This document shows positions 45,900 to 57,027 of a stretch of 64,000 nt of DNA, in pieces. Below the pieces are notes generated by a model. The model saw only the letters and a list, made by a program, of their open reading frames with translations. It was not told the DNA's origin and searched no databases. Positions within the stretch are counted from its first letter, which is position 1. Each line of letters opens with the position of its first letter. The position numbers were made by a program, and so were the translations under genes. This stretch comes from Pinus tabuliformis (taxonomy: Eukaryota; Streptophyta; Pinopsida; Pinales; Pinaceae): the NCBI GenBank assembly GCA_031772625.1, contig CM062819.1, forward strand, positions 1,229,989,070-1,230,053,069, written 5' to 3'.

Positions 45900-46860
45900 C
45901 TGAAGGAGAAATGACGAGATCCAAAAGGGGCATTTGGTGTAAACATTTCAATTGTTGTATTTCATCTACCCACCCTTTCAATTTCTAGTTAGATTCTTCA
46001 AACACCTCCTAATATTGTACTTTTTCTAGCCCGACTATGGAGGCCACAATAGATTAGGCGGTGAATTATTTGACTAACTTCCACAACCTAATGCATTTCT
46101 CTACTATTTTATTTAAGCTTTCATTGAGTCTTGGGGTAGTTTCCCTCTAAGAAATGAGTAGGGCCTAATTCTTTATTAGTTCCTTTGGTACAACATGGAT
46201 ACTAATCAAATCTTTTGCAAATTTTTGTTGATACTCATTTTTATGTATATCACATTGGATCCTAGTTTGCTTGACCTTCTGTTTTCCCCTTGGTCTTGTA
46301 ATTTTACTACCTGTTCTTGATGGAGTTGTAAGACCTTCATTTAGCCAAAAACTATTTTATATGTTCTTATCATATTATCAAATTCATTGAAATTAGATAG
46401 CTTAATTTATTTTATCCCCACTTTTTTTTCCATCTACAAATCTAGTTAGTCTTTTAATGTGCACAACTTTGATTGGAGTTAGTTTAATTCTTCCTACAAT
46501 TTATTATTATGCAATTCTTAAATGATTTCTAATTTATGAGTAATTTCTTATTTTATGGAGGTGAGTTTGTTCATATGTAGGTTACAAGTTTGCTACACCT
46601 CCACCTCATGTTGTATCTTTGCAACAAATAGTTGATTGCTAATTTGATCTACTTGTAAAATTTCCCTTTGTTTGGTTTGATTCTCTAGAGAAGAGACTAC
46701 ATCTTTATTTTGATGTAAGTTGCAAGAAATCTTCTTGACTGAGGATGTGTTTTCTTTCACAAAAGTGCCTAAATTTGAAGTATTTTCAATCGTTCTTCTC
46801 TTGGGATTTGAACTAGAAAAATACAACATCTTTGTGTCACTTCCCTTTTTGAGTTAAGAA
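45900..46860 (-). pseudogene. Worn minus-strand coding remnant, coiled-coil type
   Basis: The open part 46593-46829 is rich in Lys, Asn, Gln and Glu with a heptad-like pattern (SLENQTKQREILQVDQISNQ). Surrounding sequence keeps a similar charged character in the same direction despite stops. It may belong with the remnants at 48.4-51.9 kb as one decayed gene. Function unknown. Confidence 0.3.
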
Positions 46861-48379
46861 GGGTGCTCATTTTATTCTTCTTATTCCATCTTTGCAAAAT
46901 TCTTTGCTACAATTTTATATAGCAGTATTCTTACAAGGATGTCATGGGTTTCCTCATGTCAATCTAACCTCCCAAGTTTTGAGCTTCTAGGTGTTGATCT
47001 CTTTTCCTGACATGGAAAAAGGTCAAACTCCTAGGGGATATTTCTAGGTTCCCTCTATGTTTTTATATAGGTGGTACTCCTATATTCATCACACTTTGAT
47101 ATGCATATAAATTGAATATTAAAACATAAGCATTCAACACATGCACCAATGAGTGGATCATGTGTTATTCAAAGTAAAAATGAAATGATAGAAAAATAAA
47201 GTATGTACTCACAAATCCATTCCACATTGTTTTCCATAAACATACATGTGAAAACATATTTGAAGATAAATTAAATATATAGAAATAGAAAGTATTGGTC
47301 CAAATACTTAGAGAACTATAAAATAATTTCACACATCTAAAACTATAGGCACATAAGAAAACATTCATGAAATTATTACTTCTTATTTGAAAATCAAAGT
47401 TTCAAAATCAGAAATGACATGCCTTCGCCAAACAAGCTCTCAATGAGAGTAAAAAGAATAACTTACAGACTTGAAGCTTCAAAATAACGTCAAATGCTTA
47501 AAACATAATCACAAAATCATGTTACTTAAGTCTAAAATAAAATGTGTTCGTCCCTAAGGGGTTGGGATGTGGCTCCCATGAATCAAATAGGAATGATAAA
47601 GGTATAAAATTGTAAAAGGATCATAAGGGGAATGAATATTCTCTCTATTTGAAGCTATTGTAGAAGAAATTTATATAGTTGGCTCCTTGATTTTTCATTA
47701 TCCTAAATACTTAGGAAGTCATTATGGGTTAACAACTTCATTCAATAAAAATTTCTCCATTATTTGATGTATTCCTTCATGGGTGAGATGGTTAAGTACT
47801 CCTTCACTCTCAGAGTAAATATCTCATCTTTTATCTCTTTAGCATCTGACTGCAGCTGCACAATATTGGTAGATTGGTCATTGTTTTTGTTAACGAATGT
47901 GACTAGCCATTTCTTGATCTAGGATTTTGGAAAATAATGAATATTGTCAAAGTCAACTTCTAATGATACTTTGATAGACATCTTTAGGGACCGTCATGGA
48001 GTCCCTAATCATTTAGGGGCCTATGAGATCATAAAAAATATGAATGACTTTGAAGAATTGTTACAGTCTATAGCCATCGATGCTTGAACATTCAACAAGA
48101 GTATCCTTGAGCATCTTAATTCTAGCAAACCACCTACTTTGATTTACTTAATACTCATTGGAGTAGACAACCCTTGCTGATTTATTTGGATTTCATTTAG
48201 AGAGTTGAGTTTATTTACAAATGTTTTCAAATCATTTTTAGCAAATTGTTGTTCATTCTCAAGGTCTCTTCATAAATATTCAGAAAATTATTCAATTATT
48301 TGAGATAAATTTCTCAAATGGAGAGAAATTTTCCATGCTTCTTCTATAATTTCAATTCCCTAGTTAACGTTCATAGCGA
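46861..48379. other. Gene-free stretch
   Basis: AT-rich DNA; short open stretches on both strands show no family signature. Confidence 0.4.
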
Positions 48380-50080
48380 TGTAATTTTTTATTATTCTTA
48401 ACAGTCGTGTTTCCTTTCTAATCTTCTAGGGAATGATAAGTGTATTTATACTTCGGGTGCCTGAATAGACAATGGAGTCATGAAGAAAGGTATACGACTA
48501 AGAGCTTCTTCAAGCTCATGTATCCTTTTCTTCAGTCTCAAATTCTCAACTTATTTCTTAGTTACTGAATGAGCAAGAGAATCCCCTGTATTTTGATATA
48601 TTTTCAGGAGTCTAGAAGTCCCAACTCTTGAAACATCTATTTTTCTCTTCATTTGACTCACTACCTTCTTCTTTCTTATTTGCACCATTTTAAACTGCAA
48701 CCACTTTTTAGATTTATCATAATGGGTATCTTGCATGGTTAAAGAGTGTCCTTCAAATAAGATAGGCTCTTCAGCATTCAGTTATTCAACAAGTTTTGGG
48801 GATTCAACAATTCGTGTCATTACCCCTTCCAAAACTACAATGCTATCTACTTCCATGTCCATGGGTTCTTCTAAATTTTGTGCCCCTATTTTACTTGATT
48901 TTTACTTTTGGATGATGAAACCAAATGTGATTTTTCAAGAGAAGCACAAGGGGGTGGCTCTTCTCCATTATTGTCACAAAAATGTTGGCCACTATTGTCT
49001 CCTCTTGTAGAAATTGTTTCTTTTCTCCTTTATACAAAAGAGGAACTTCAATTAGTCTAAGGTGTGTAAGTGGGATGAGAACTTGAAAGCATTTTCCCTC
49101 TTTACATCATTCTTAATTTAGTATTGGTACTTTCTTTTGTCACAACATTGTTGACTAGGGTAGGTTTTTTAAAATTGCCAACTTAATTCTCTCTTGTTCC
49201 TTTTGAGATCCTTGTGAATAAATTGGCATATCTCATGGATGCCAAGTGACTAGAAAAGGTGCCTTCTAGTTCAAATCCTTAGATGGATTTGATTTTAACA
49301 AAATTAAATGATTGCTACAACTCAACAAATTCTGCAAAATGGGAACATTTTCTTATTGTAATAACTCCTACGGTAAAAGGGAGTGTAATAAATTGTATTT
49401 TCTTTTTCTTTTCTTAATTAAATAGAATCAGCCAAGAGTGGTATTATTTGTATACTTTAGCAACAAAGTATCTATCAAGTACAAACTGAGGGATAAATAA
49501 GGGTTTTCCTCGATATCCATATAGCTTGATGAGAGTATGGTCCTATATTTCCTTGTATATCCATTTTCCAGTAAAAAAATTCACTACTTCATCATAAATT
49601 CTTTTAGGCTATTGCCTTGTTAGCATATAGTTGAACTCGCAAACAAAATAATCATGGAATTGATAAAAATGAAATGGATTTTTGTGCTTCCAAAATATAG
49701 GATACAAAAATTAATTTGATTTCTTATCTAGGTTCATGTTATTCTTTCAAGCTAATTACTGGATTATGTTGCATGAGACTATTCCCATTACTAGGTAGGC
49801 CATATGTAGAATTTTCGGGTTTTTTGGAAGTCGTCTAGCTGATACAAAATCTTGTTGGAAATATGTTCCTCTCAATCAAACATGGGTATATTTTTAAAGA
49901 GAAGTAAAAAACATACAACATGACCTAGGAACCATTGAATTTAACTCACGCCACATAAATCGAGCAAATAACCAGGAAAAATCTCTATATGGCTCAAGAA
50001 AAGTAGAAATTCCTATCGAAGAAAGATTAGACGGGATGGCTCCAGAGGGAAGTATAAAATCTTGAAGAATATTCACTTTT
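48380..50080 (-). pseudogene. Worn remnant of an unknown repetitive protein
   Basis: Reading the minus strand from 50080 gives NILQDFILPSGAIPSNLSSI, FMWRELNSMVP, then around 49600-49440 KRIYDEVVNFFTGKWIYKEI and KLYGYRGKPLFIPQFVLDRY followed by FVAKVYK. The blocks are continuous in direction but split by stops and frameshifts. I recall similar text in uncharacterised gymnosperm proteins but cannot verify it. No enzyme motif is visible. Confidence 0.35.
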
Positions 50081-50654
50081 TCATGCTTGTGAGTGCAAGA
50101 AAGAATCTACTTTGGTGAGTATAAGTTTCTTATTAGGCTTGGGAAGCATTAGAATTCTTCTAAAAATATTTAGAGTAAGAAGCACTGGATTCTTCTCTAA
50201 ACTAAGATTGATAGTTCTAGTCTTCGAGTCAAATTGTTTTCCATGCTCGTGCACTATCTCTTTGAAGTCAAAGACTTACGTGACACATGTAGCATTTATC
50301 TACCCTATGTTACATATTTATATCTTTTTATTTCTTTTGGAGCCAAGTTTAGTACCATTGGAATGCAATAAACCAATGGAAATTTTGTCTTGTCTAGCTA
50401 ATGAGTTGGTTTTGTCTCCACAAATTGACTCCTTCCTTATTTTAGTTTCCATACTACTAATTTATTTAATGTATTTTGATATGTGTGATGGATAAATAAT
50501 GTCTTAGTGGGAGTCTTAGCTATTAATCCTTGAGTTTTGATGGTCTTTAATAGGATATCTCATTTTCGTGCACCACCTTCATTGGGGCATACAAGAGTGA
50601 TAATGGAAGTTAATAACTTACAACTAGTCTTAAAGAGATGCTACAAGAAATATT

Positions 50655-50790
50655 TCACGTAACACAATATCAAGATGATCAGTGAAGTAATCCCTTTAGT
50701 GCAAGGGTACAACGTGACATGTAGATAATTCACATAACACAACATTAAGGTGCAAGTAGATATTATTCATGTAACACAATATCAAGCACA
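50655..50790. repeat. Short repeat of a CACGTAACACAATATCAAG motif
   Basis: The motif TTCAYRTAACACAAYATYAAG occurs three times (near 50657, 50728 and 50769) with diverged spacers. It is noncoding. Confidence 0.55.
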
Positions 50791-51259
50791 TGTTTCCACC
50801 TCAAGGATCGAACTTCCTTAAATTAGATTTAATTTAGCCTCGAAAGAATCAAATGGACGATTCTCAGTATGGAACATAAGAGGAAAAGTAAGTTTACGAC
50901 ATGTTGTGCAAAAAACGGCTCGTGCAAAGAATTGAATGTATGGGAATAATGTATATGTGGAAAGACTATATATGCAGGAGAATGATGTGTCAGATATTTT
51001 ATGTGTGGAATAATAGTTGATAAGTCATTCTACACATAAGGAAAAATGAATAAGTAACATAAATGTGGAAACCATAATGTGTGTGTGAAAGTGCATAGAG
51101 ATGTGAGAAGTGAAGAGTGGTGAATCATTTCGGCACATTTCACTTGAAAAATGAATAAGTCAAGAAAAATATTTGGGATGGGAAAAATACAATAGGAGTG
51201 CAAAAATAAATAAACACTACAAAAGAATCTACTAGTGATGATAGGCATTGGAATTGTGG

Positions 51260-51900
51260 GAGTGTTAGGTTCTTTATTTTTGTGCTCCCTCTCCTCCTAA
51301 TGGGAATTTTAATTTCTTCTTCTCTGCTTTAGCCCATTCTAGTTCTAGTTTCTCTTCCTCTTTGTGGCAAGCATCTTCCAATCCTTTATTCCTTTTTTAT
51401 TCCTCAAATACTCACATTTCATGCTATTCCCTAAGATTCTTCCCTTCAGCAACCCATTTTACTTCCTCCTTCTTTTCTTCTTCCTCTTGTCTCTACTTCT
51501 CTTCCATAGTAGCTCTAGCTTGGGTCACTAGTACTTTCTTCTTATTTTCTTCTTTGACTACTCTAGTGTAAACCACTTCCTCATATTTCCATATATTTTG
51601 TTTTGCTTCAACCTCATAAGTTCTCTTGATCTCCTCCTTTCCATGAGAAATTCCTTCTTATTCTTTTGCATCTCGTTCCTCTCCATCTTCTTACATTCGA
51701 CTGCTACCTTCTTATTTTCTTCAATTTTCTTTCTCTACTCCTCTTGGGTGGCATGTTTCCTCATTTGTTCTTATCTATATAGCATACTTTGATTCTTTCT
51801 AGGAATTCGTCATTTGATTGAGCACCTAGTATAACTCTTTGTCCTAGAATTCATGGTGAGCATACAAATAATGGAACCATAAAATTCTATATTGTTTCTC
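51260..51900 (-). pseudogene. Worn Lys/Glu-rich coiled-coil coding remnant
   Basis: Minus-strand translation from about 51900 begins with aromatic-rich ILWFHYLYAHHEF and then becomes strongly Lys/Glu-rich (QEEEEKKEEVKWVAEGKN, KEEEKLELEWAKAEKKKLKF), interrupted by several stops. A long charged helix is likely. It lies upstream of, and in the same direction as, the remnants at 48.4-50.1 kb and may be the N-terminal part of the same decayed gene. Confidence 0.4.
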
Positions 51901-52315
51901 CACGACTTTAAGAGTGTCATGCTTTTTAATTTTCTAATACCAAGGCCTAATTCGAAGCTAAGTCACCGAGTTTGGTGAATTTCAAGGTTAAAGTTCGAAA
52001 TTCACAAACTAAAATCAAATGAAATTTATTCATTTAAATTCACCCCACAAAATGGAAAAATTTAAGATGAATAGAAATGCGAGCCTAAAAATATTTTATT
52101 AAATTTGGATTTTATTCCATTAGATTCAGCTAGGCACGGACTGTGTAGTTAAAGTCAAAGTAGTAAATATATGTAAAAATATTTATTTACATAACTTAAA
52201 GAGATACAAATTTTAATATGTTTATATATAAATATAAAAAATTATTTTCCTGATTTAAGATTAAAATTTTAATAATCATAATTTAAATTTATATAACTTA
52301 TATATAGTAATATAT
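51901..52315. other. AT-rich spacer
   Basis: No gene. It ends in the AT-rich target sequence that is duplicated around the retroposed insertion at 52334. Confidence 0.5.
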
Positions 52316-52333
52316 AAATTCTAATATATTAAT

Positions 52334-53897
52334 TAAATTATATTCCTTGATGGGGGTGATGAACATCAAGGTCTGCAAGACGCATGTGCGATGAGAGTGT
52401 ACATTCAACAGATGGGAAGGAGGACATACTCCTTGTCCTCACATTATGTATGGTTTACAGTGAGTTTAACGGTGTTGCGTGCGAAGTCTTAGTCTCATTC
52501 ATTCTCTTCATGTTTGAGTGTTGGAGAGGTAAGTGAGTTTATGGCACTTGTCAGGGTTCAGGAATGTTATATTGTTGTGGTAGTATGGTGGCTGGATGCT
52601 TATGGTCCAAGCTCTGTTAGTCAGTTTGGTTTCTTAGGCCCTAGGTTAATCTGGGAGAGGTGGAGGTTTCGCCGTTGTCACCTCCTCCACCATGAACGAT
52701 TCACAAAAGTGTTAAGTTCTTCTCCCATAGTCTGGTGTCTCTCCTCCATCAACGACTTAAGTGAATTTTGCATGGTAATTTGGTCGACTATAGTTTGTTC
52801 TCTGGTGTCAAGTTATTCTGTTTGCGGCTTTGTTCCCTGGTGCTTCCCCTAGTAGAAGAGAAGAAAATGTCTCAGTCGGGTTGGCGCATTTCTTATCTAT
52901 GGGTTCGCTTGTAACTCTCCAGATTGGAGAAAGGTGGTCATCAGCCCTGTGGAGTAGACGTTTGTTGGATAAGTCGGGGTTGTCTTTGGCCCTGCTGCAG
53001 TTCTCGGCTTGTTGGGTGGTTTTTTTGCTCGTTGTTGAGGTGTATCTCTGGGCCCTCACCATGAGACCTGTGTCACATAACTCTCGCTCCTAGCCCAAGC
53101 GAAGGGGAGTTTTGTCTAGCTAGGAAGTATGTAGCACAAAGGCAAAGGTGGCACTGGAGGGACACATCATTGAGAGTCCAAAGAGGGGTGGATGAGTGGC
53201 TGGTGGTGTAGTCTGTGTGGGGTCAGGAGCTCATGGTGGCAGAGGTGGTACGAGAGCAGGGCAAGGTGGTCATGAAATTGGTAGTGGCAAGAAAGGCAAA
53301 GGGGCACGTAGGGATGGAGCAGGTGTGCGGGGTCGGAATCGTCGACCAAGTCATGTAGGTGTTGTTGTATGGCAAAGTCACTCTAACATTTGTTGTGATT
53401 TGCATCAGTCTATTCTGGATCACTTAGAAGTTTATGATAGGGCTAGAAAGGAAGAACACGAGGTTGTCATTGCTACGCTAAATCAATTACATTACTTTCA
53501 ATGCCATGTCCGAGAAAGGATTGTGGTGGTGTGGCGGGGTCAAAATTTGTTAACTAAAAAGGTGGAGAAGTTGGAAACATGGTTGGCTCACTTCGAGCAG
53601 CATGTGTAGTGTACCTATCATCCCCCTCCCCCTCCAGGGATTGGGCCAAACAATCTAGCTTCAATCACTTCTGACGATTGAGCATGGTCACAGGTGTTCT
53701 CTTGAATCTGATGGTCTTTTGTTGCTTTTGGCATGTTAATTTTTGAATAGTTCCTTTAGTTTTACTATTGTTTCTTTGCCATATGATATTAGCATTAGTC
53801 AACAAACCCAACCAGGGTGAGACTACTTACATTTTTCTATCTATGTACTTTTATTTTAATGAATAAATAAAACCTTAATTTAAAAAAAATTATATGT
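52334..53897 (+). mobile_element. Retroposed, polyadenylated sequence of unknown origin
   Basis: An exact 18-bp duplication, AAATTCTAATATATTAAT, lies at 52316-52333 and 53898-53915. The insert ends with AATGAATAAATAAAACC and a short A run just before the right copy. These are marks of LINE-mediated retroposition. The insert is much more GC-rich than its flanks. It contains two modest open stretches: 52514-52852, and 53196-53609, which has an Arg/Gly-rich start (GRGGTRAGQGGHEIGSGKKG) and a helical C-terminus. No reverse transcriptase motif was seen. It could be a 5'-truncated LINE, a processed transcript or a non-autonomous element. Confidence 0.65.
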
Positions 53898-53915
53898 AAA
53901 TTCTAATATATTAAT

Positions 53916-54659
53916 AATTTGATTTTAAATTTTTATAAAATTATATAATATATAATCAATATTAAAATTATTTAATATTTATTAATTGGTAAAAATTAAA
54001 CTATATATAATTTTAATTTTTTGAATTTTAAATTTAATTTTTTTATTGTCGATTTAAAAAAAAAATTCAAAATCATTGAATTTAAGTTCCAAGTTGTTCT
54101 TAACCTCTAGCCTAGCATATGGGATATTCTTCAAAGTATAAATCCTTAACTTGAAAAGGAGTGGTGGAAATGCATGCTTACCTCCACAAACCAAGGCTGC
54201 AATGAAACCAATTTTGTATAGCCAACTAGTCTATCACAAATCTTGGTAATAGGTAAGGACACTTACCGCAGAAATGTGGAAGAAGGTGTGATTCTCTTTC
54301 AGGTACCATTCGCTAATGGGAGAAATTGTGGGCTTGGCTTCTTGGAAGAGTCTCGGGAAAGGTTGATTATAGCTTGAGGTATGTAATTTATTATAATTAT
54401 TGTAGCCCAATTTATTATAGTTATTATAACAAATATGATAACTTAACTATATGCGTGAAGATTACAAAAACACATGAACTTTTCAAAATATTAAATAGTG
54501 GCATACCTCAAAAAGTAGAAAATATGTTAAGTTCTTGAAAATCATATCCAATTTTAATAATTATATTTTTAAAGCATGCGAAAGTAAAAGTGATTTCCAT
54601 TTTTGCACCAATGGTCGTGGACTATGCCACACTTGGAAGGAACTTATGGTTTTCGGGGC
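53916..54659. other. AT-rich spacer
   Basis: Very AT-rich to about 54060, then ordinary intergenic sequence. Nothing recognisable. Confidence 0.5.
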
Positions 54660-54668
54660 ATTTTTATT

Positions 54669-54851
54669 GGTAAGAGCTAACCAGCGTGTTATAGGGCATT
54701 AAATGTCCAGTTATATACATACTCGATAACCCGATAACACATCATTATTATTTTTTATTTATCTAATCACCGCGCGCTTGTGTTATCGGATTATCGAGTA
54801 TGCATATAACCAGACATTTAATGCCCTATAACAGGCTGGTTAGCTCTTGCC
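54669..54851. mobile_element. Short palindromic element with 9-bp duplication (Mutator-like MITE)
   Basis: Arms of about 76 bp begin GGTAAGAGCTAACCAG and end CTGGTTAGCTCTTGCC and are reverse complements with few mismatches, around a 30-bp AT-rich centre. A 9-bp near-duplication, ATTTTTATT at 54660-54668 and ATTCTTATT at 54852-54860, flanks it. Nine-base duplications and long inverted ends fit a non-autonomous Mutator-like element. The transcript would fold into a long hairpin. Confidence 0.7.
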
Positions 54852-54860
54852 ATTCTTATT

Positions 54861-55430
54861 AATCTGCAACTCTAGCTTGTATCGGTATATTAGTTTATGT
54901 ACACAAATCAAATCATTAAATCTAAAGTTTTAAAACACATTTTTTTAGTTTACTTTTTTCCAACCTATTAAATATTGAAAAGGCATTTTCTTAGCCAACG
55001 AAGAGTTTCGAATTTTTATGTGACCTCTTCGCGAGGCAAAAAAGCACACAACTTAGTTTAAGAAACGATATTCTCCACAATTTTATTATAAAGAAATAAT
55101 TACTTAGCATTACTGGGTTAATATAAAATGTTTGTAAAGAATGTGGTCCGAATGTGCACGGGGCCTTGAATGTAAATGAGTGCATGATTATAGGTGGATG
55201 TGTAATTACACGGATGGACGCAATGTATTGGGGTGGGCTTGCATGGGATGTGTTATTGTGGGTTTATATTAAAGATAACTGACTCAAGTTTGTACGTAGC
55301 TATCAGAGAAATTTTGAGATCTAAAATAGGTTTCCTAAGGAAATTATAAAATAATATTGGAAATAATAAAATAAGATTACATTACATCATTAAATTTTAG
55401 AATAAAGAAAAAAAAAAAAAAAAATTATTG
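54861..55430. other. Spacer between two inverted-repeat elements
   Basis: No gene; ends in an A18 run at about 55408-55425. Confidence 0.5.
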
Positions 55431-55763
55431 TTTCAATTCGTATTTTCAACTTATCTCCTTATGAGTTCACTTGAACTTCGAGCAGGAACACTCGTTCGAT
55501 GCGTAATTTGATTCCTCATCCAAGAAGTAACCATGTTGCATACTTTCGATGGACTTTGCTACATGAAAAATGAGAAATACATGAAAAACGTGATTGCAAT
55601 CACATTTTTTCATGTATTTCTCATTTCTCATGTAACATGGTCCATCGAAAGTATACAACATCGGTACTCATTGGATGAGGAATTAAATTTTGCATCCAAT
55701 GAGTACTTTCGCTTGAAATTTGAGTAAAGCCTTAGGGTGATAAGTTGAAAATACGAGTTGAAA
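55431..55763. mobile_element. 333-bp inverted-repeat element
   Basis: Outer ends TTTCAATTCGTATTTTCAAC and GTTGAAAATACGAGTTGAAA pair, as do inner parts such as CATACTTTCGATGGAC with GTCCATCGAAAGTATAC, and the centre ACATGAAAAATGAGAAATAC with GTATTTCTCATTTCTCATGT. Arms are imperfect but span nearly the whole length, making a long hairpin. No clear target duplication was seen. A MITE is the likeliest explanation. Confidence 0.6.
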
Positions 55764-56977
55764 AAGTAGTTTTATTATTTTATTATTTTTTAATTTATTT
55801 TTTTTACTCCAAAAATGGTGAATCATCCGCCATGGCTGACATACTCATTTTGAATCTTATTGATTCTTATAAAGTTTATTTTGGTTGTACATTTTTCTTA
55901 GGAGGCCCATTTTAGACCTCAAAATTTCTGTAATGATGTAGCACATTTTGTACACTGGACAGAAGACATTGTATAAGAACTAAAACGGGATTTAGATTTT
56001 AAATTTGTTGTGTTGGTACAAACAAGGGTTTTACCACGCGGGTTCGAATTCTTCTCTCCATGATTTTTATGGCTGAGACATATACAGGAACAAAATATGC
56101 AGTTGGCTAGCTATTAAAAACCCAGGGAAGTTACAAAACACTACTAGAAATCTGAGAAAGTTACAAAACACCGTTAAAAAAATTCGCATAAGTACATGTG
56201 AAACTGAAATTTCTTATTCTTAAAACAAAATCAACAAATATCAACAAATATGCATACAAAATTCAAATGTAATTATACTTACGTTTCAACTTTCTGTGAG
56301 TTTTGGTGCAGAGGCTTCTCCCATTGGAAAAGCAGTTTCATAACTCATCAGTAACACAGCAAGTTGGCCACCACTTCTAAAGGTATGTAACCCTTTGTTG
56401 GTTGATACTCCATCCTTTTAACTCATTTGCTCTAATACATCAATTTGGGCAAGCCTCTTACAAACACAGATTACGTTTATTGGTATCTTAGCAATTTGGC
56501 ATTCAAAATAATTGACAGAATTTTGAGTGCAATTGCAAATGAATTGGTATAGATTGTTATTTTTATGAAGGAAAAGAAATCATATTGCGTGAACTATTGG
56601 GAAAGTACTCTTAAAATACCCAGGTGATTTTCAAGCCACCCATTTAGGAGAAAACGACGCCCTCTTCAGACCATTGAATACATACATAAGAAATGTTTCA
56701 AAACTATGCAGAAAAAACACCCATGGAAATGAACAATTATTGTTATTTACAAATGCAGGTCGTGTACGGTACCTCTTTGTTTATTTTGCTAAGTCGAAAT
56801 TTGTGCTAATGATTTAGTTTGTGATTTCCAGAGGGAGCACATAGGCAGCCTGCAAGCCCATGTGCCCATATCATATGTTTTCCATATTAGTTTTATTTAT
56901 TATTAATATTATTTACATTTTTTTTAATTAATTTTTTCACATTTATTTTATTTTTTATTTAATTTTAAGAATTGAAC
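55764..56977. other. Gene-free stretch
   Basis: No domain. A GGTTCGAATTC word at 56041 resembles a tRNA B box, but no tRNA fold surrounds it. The stretch ends in the AAGACGTTCCTCTTG target sequence of the L1-like element. Confidence 0.45.
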
Positions 56978-57027
56978 AAGACGTTCCTCTTGCGGAATGA
57001 TCCTTTTCCTCATCTTCCCTGTCATTC

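Noticed and set aside
50655-50790. CRISPR-like direct repeats
   Set aside because: Three diverged copies with unequal spacers in a plant genome; no cas-type genes.
56030-56060. tRNA or SINE B box (GGTTCGAATTC)
   Set aside because: No pairing T stem, acceptor stem or A box could be drawn around it.
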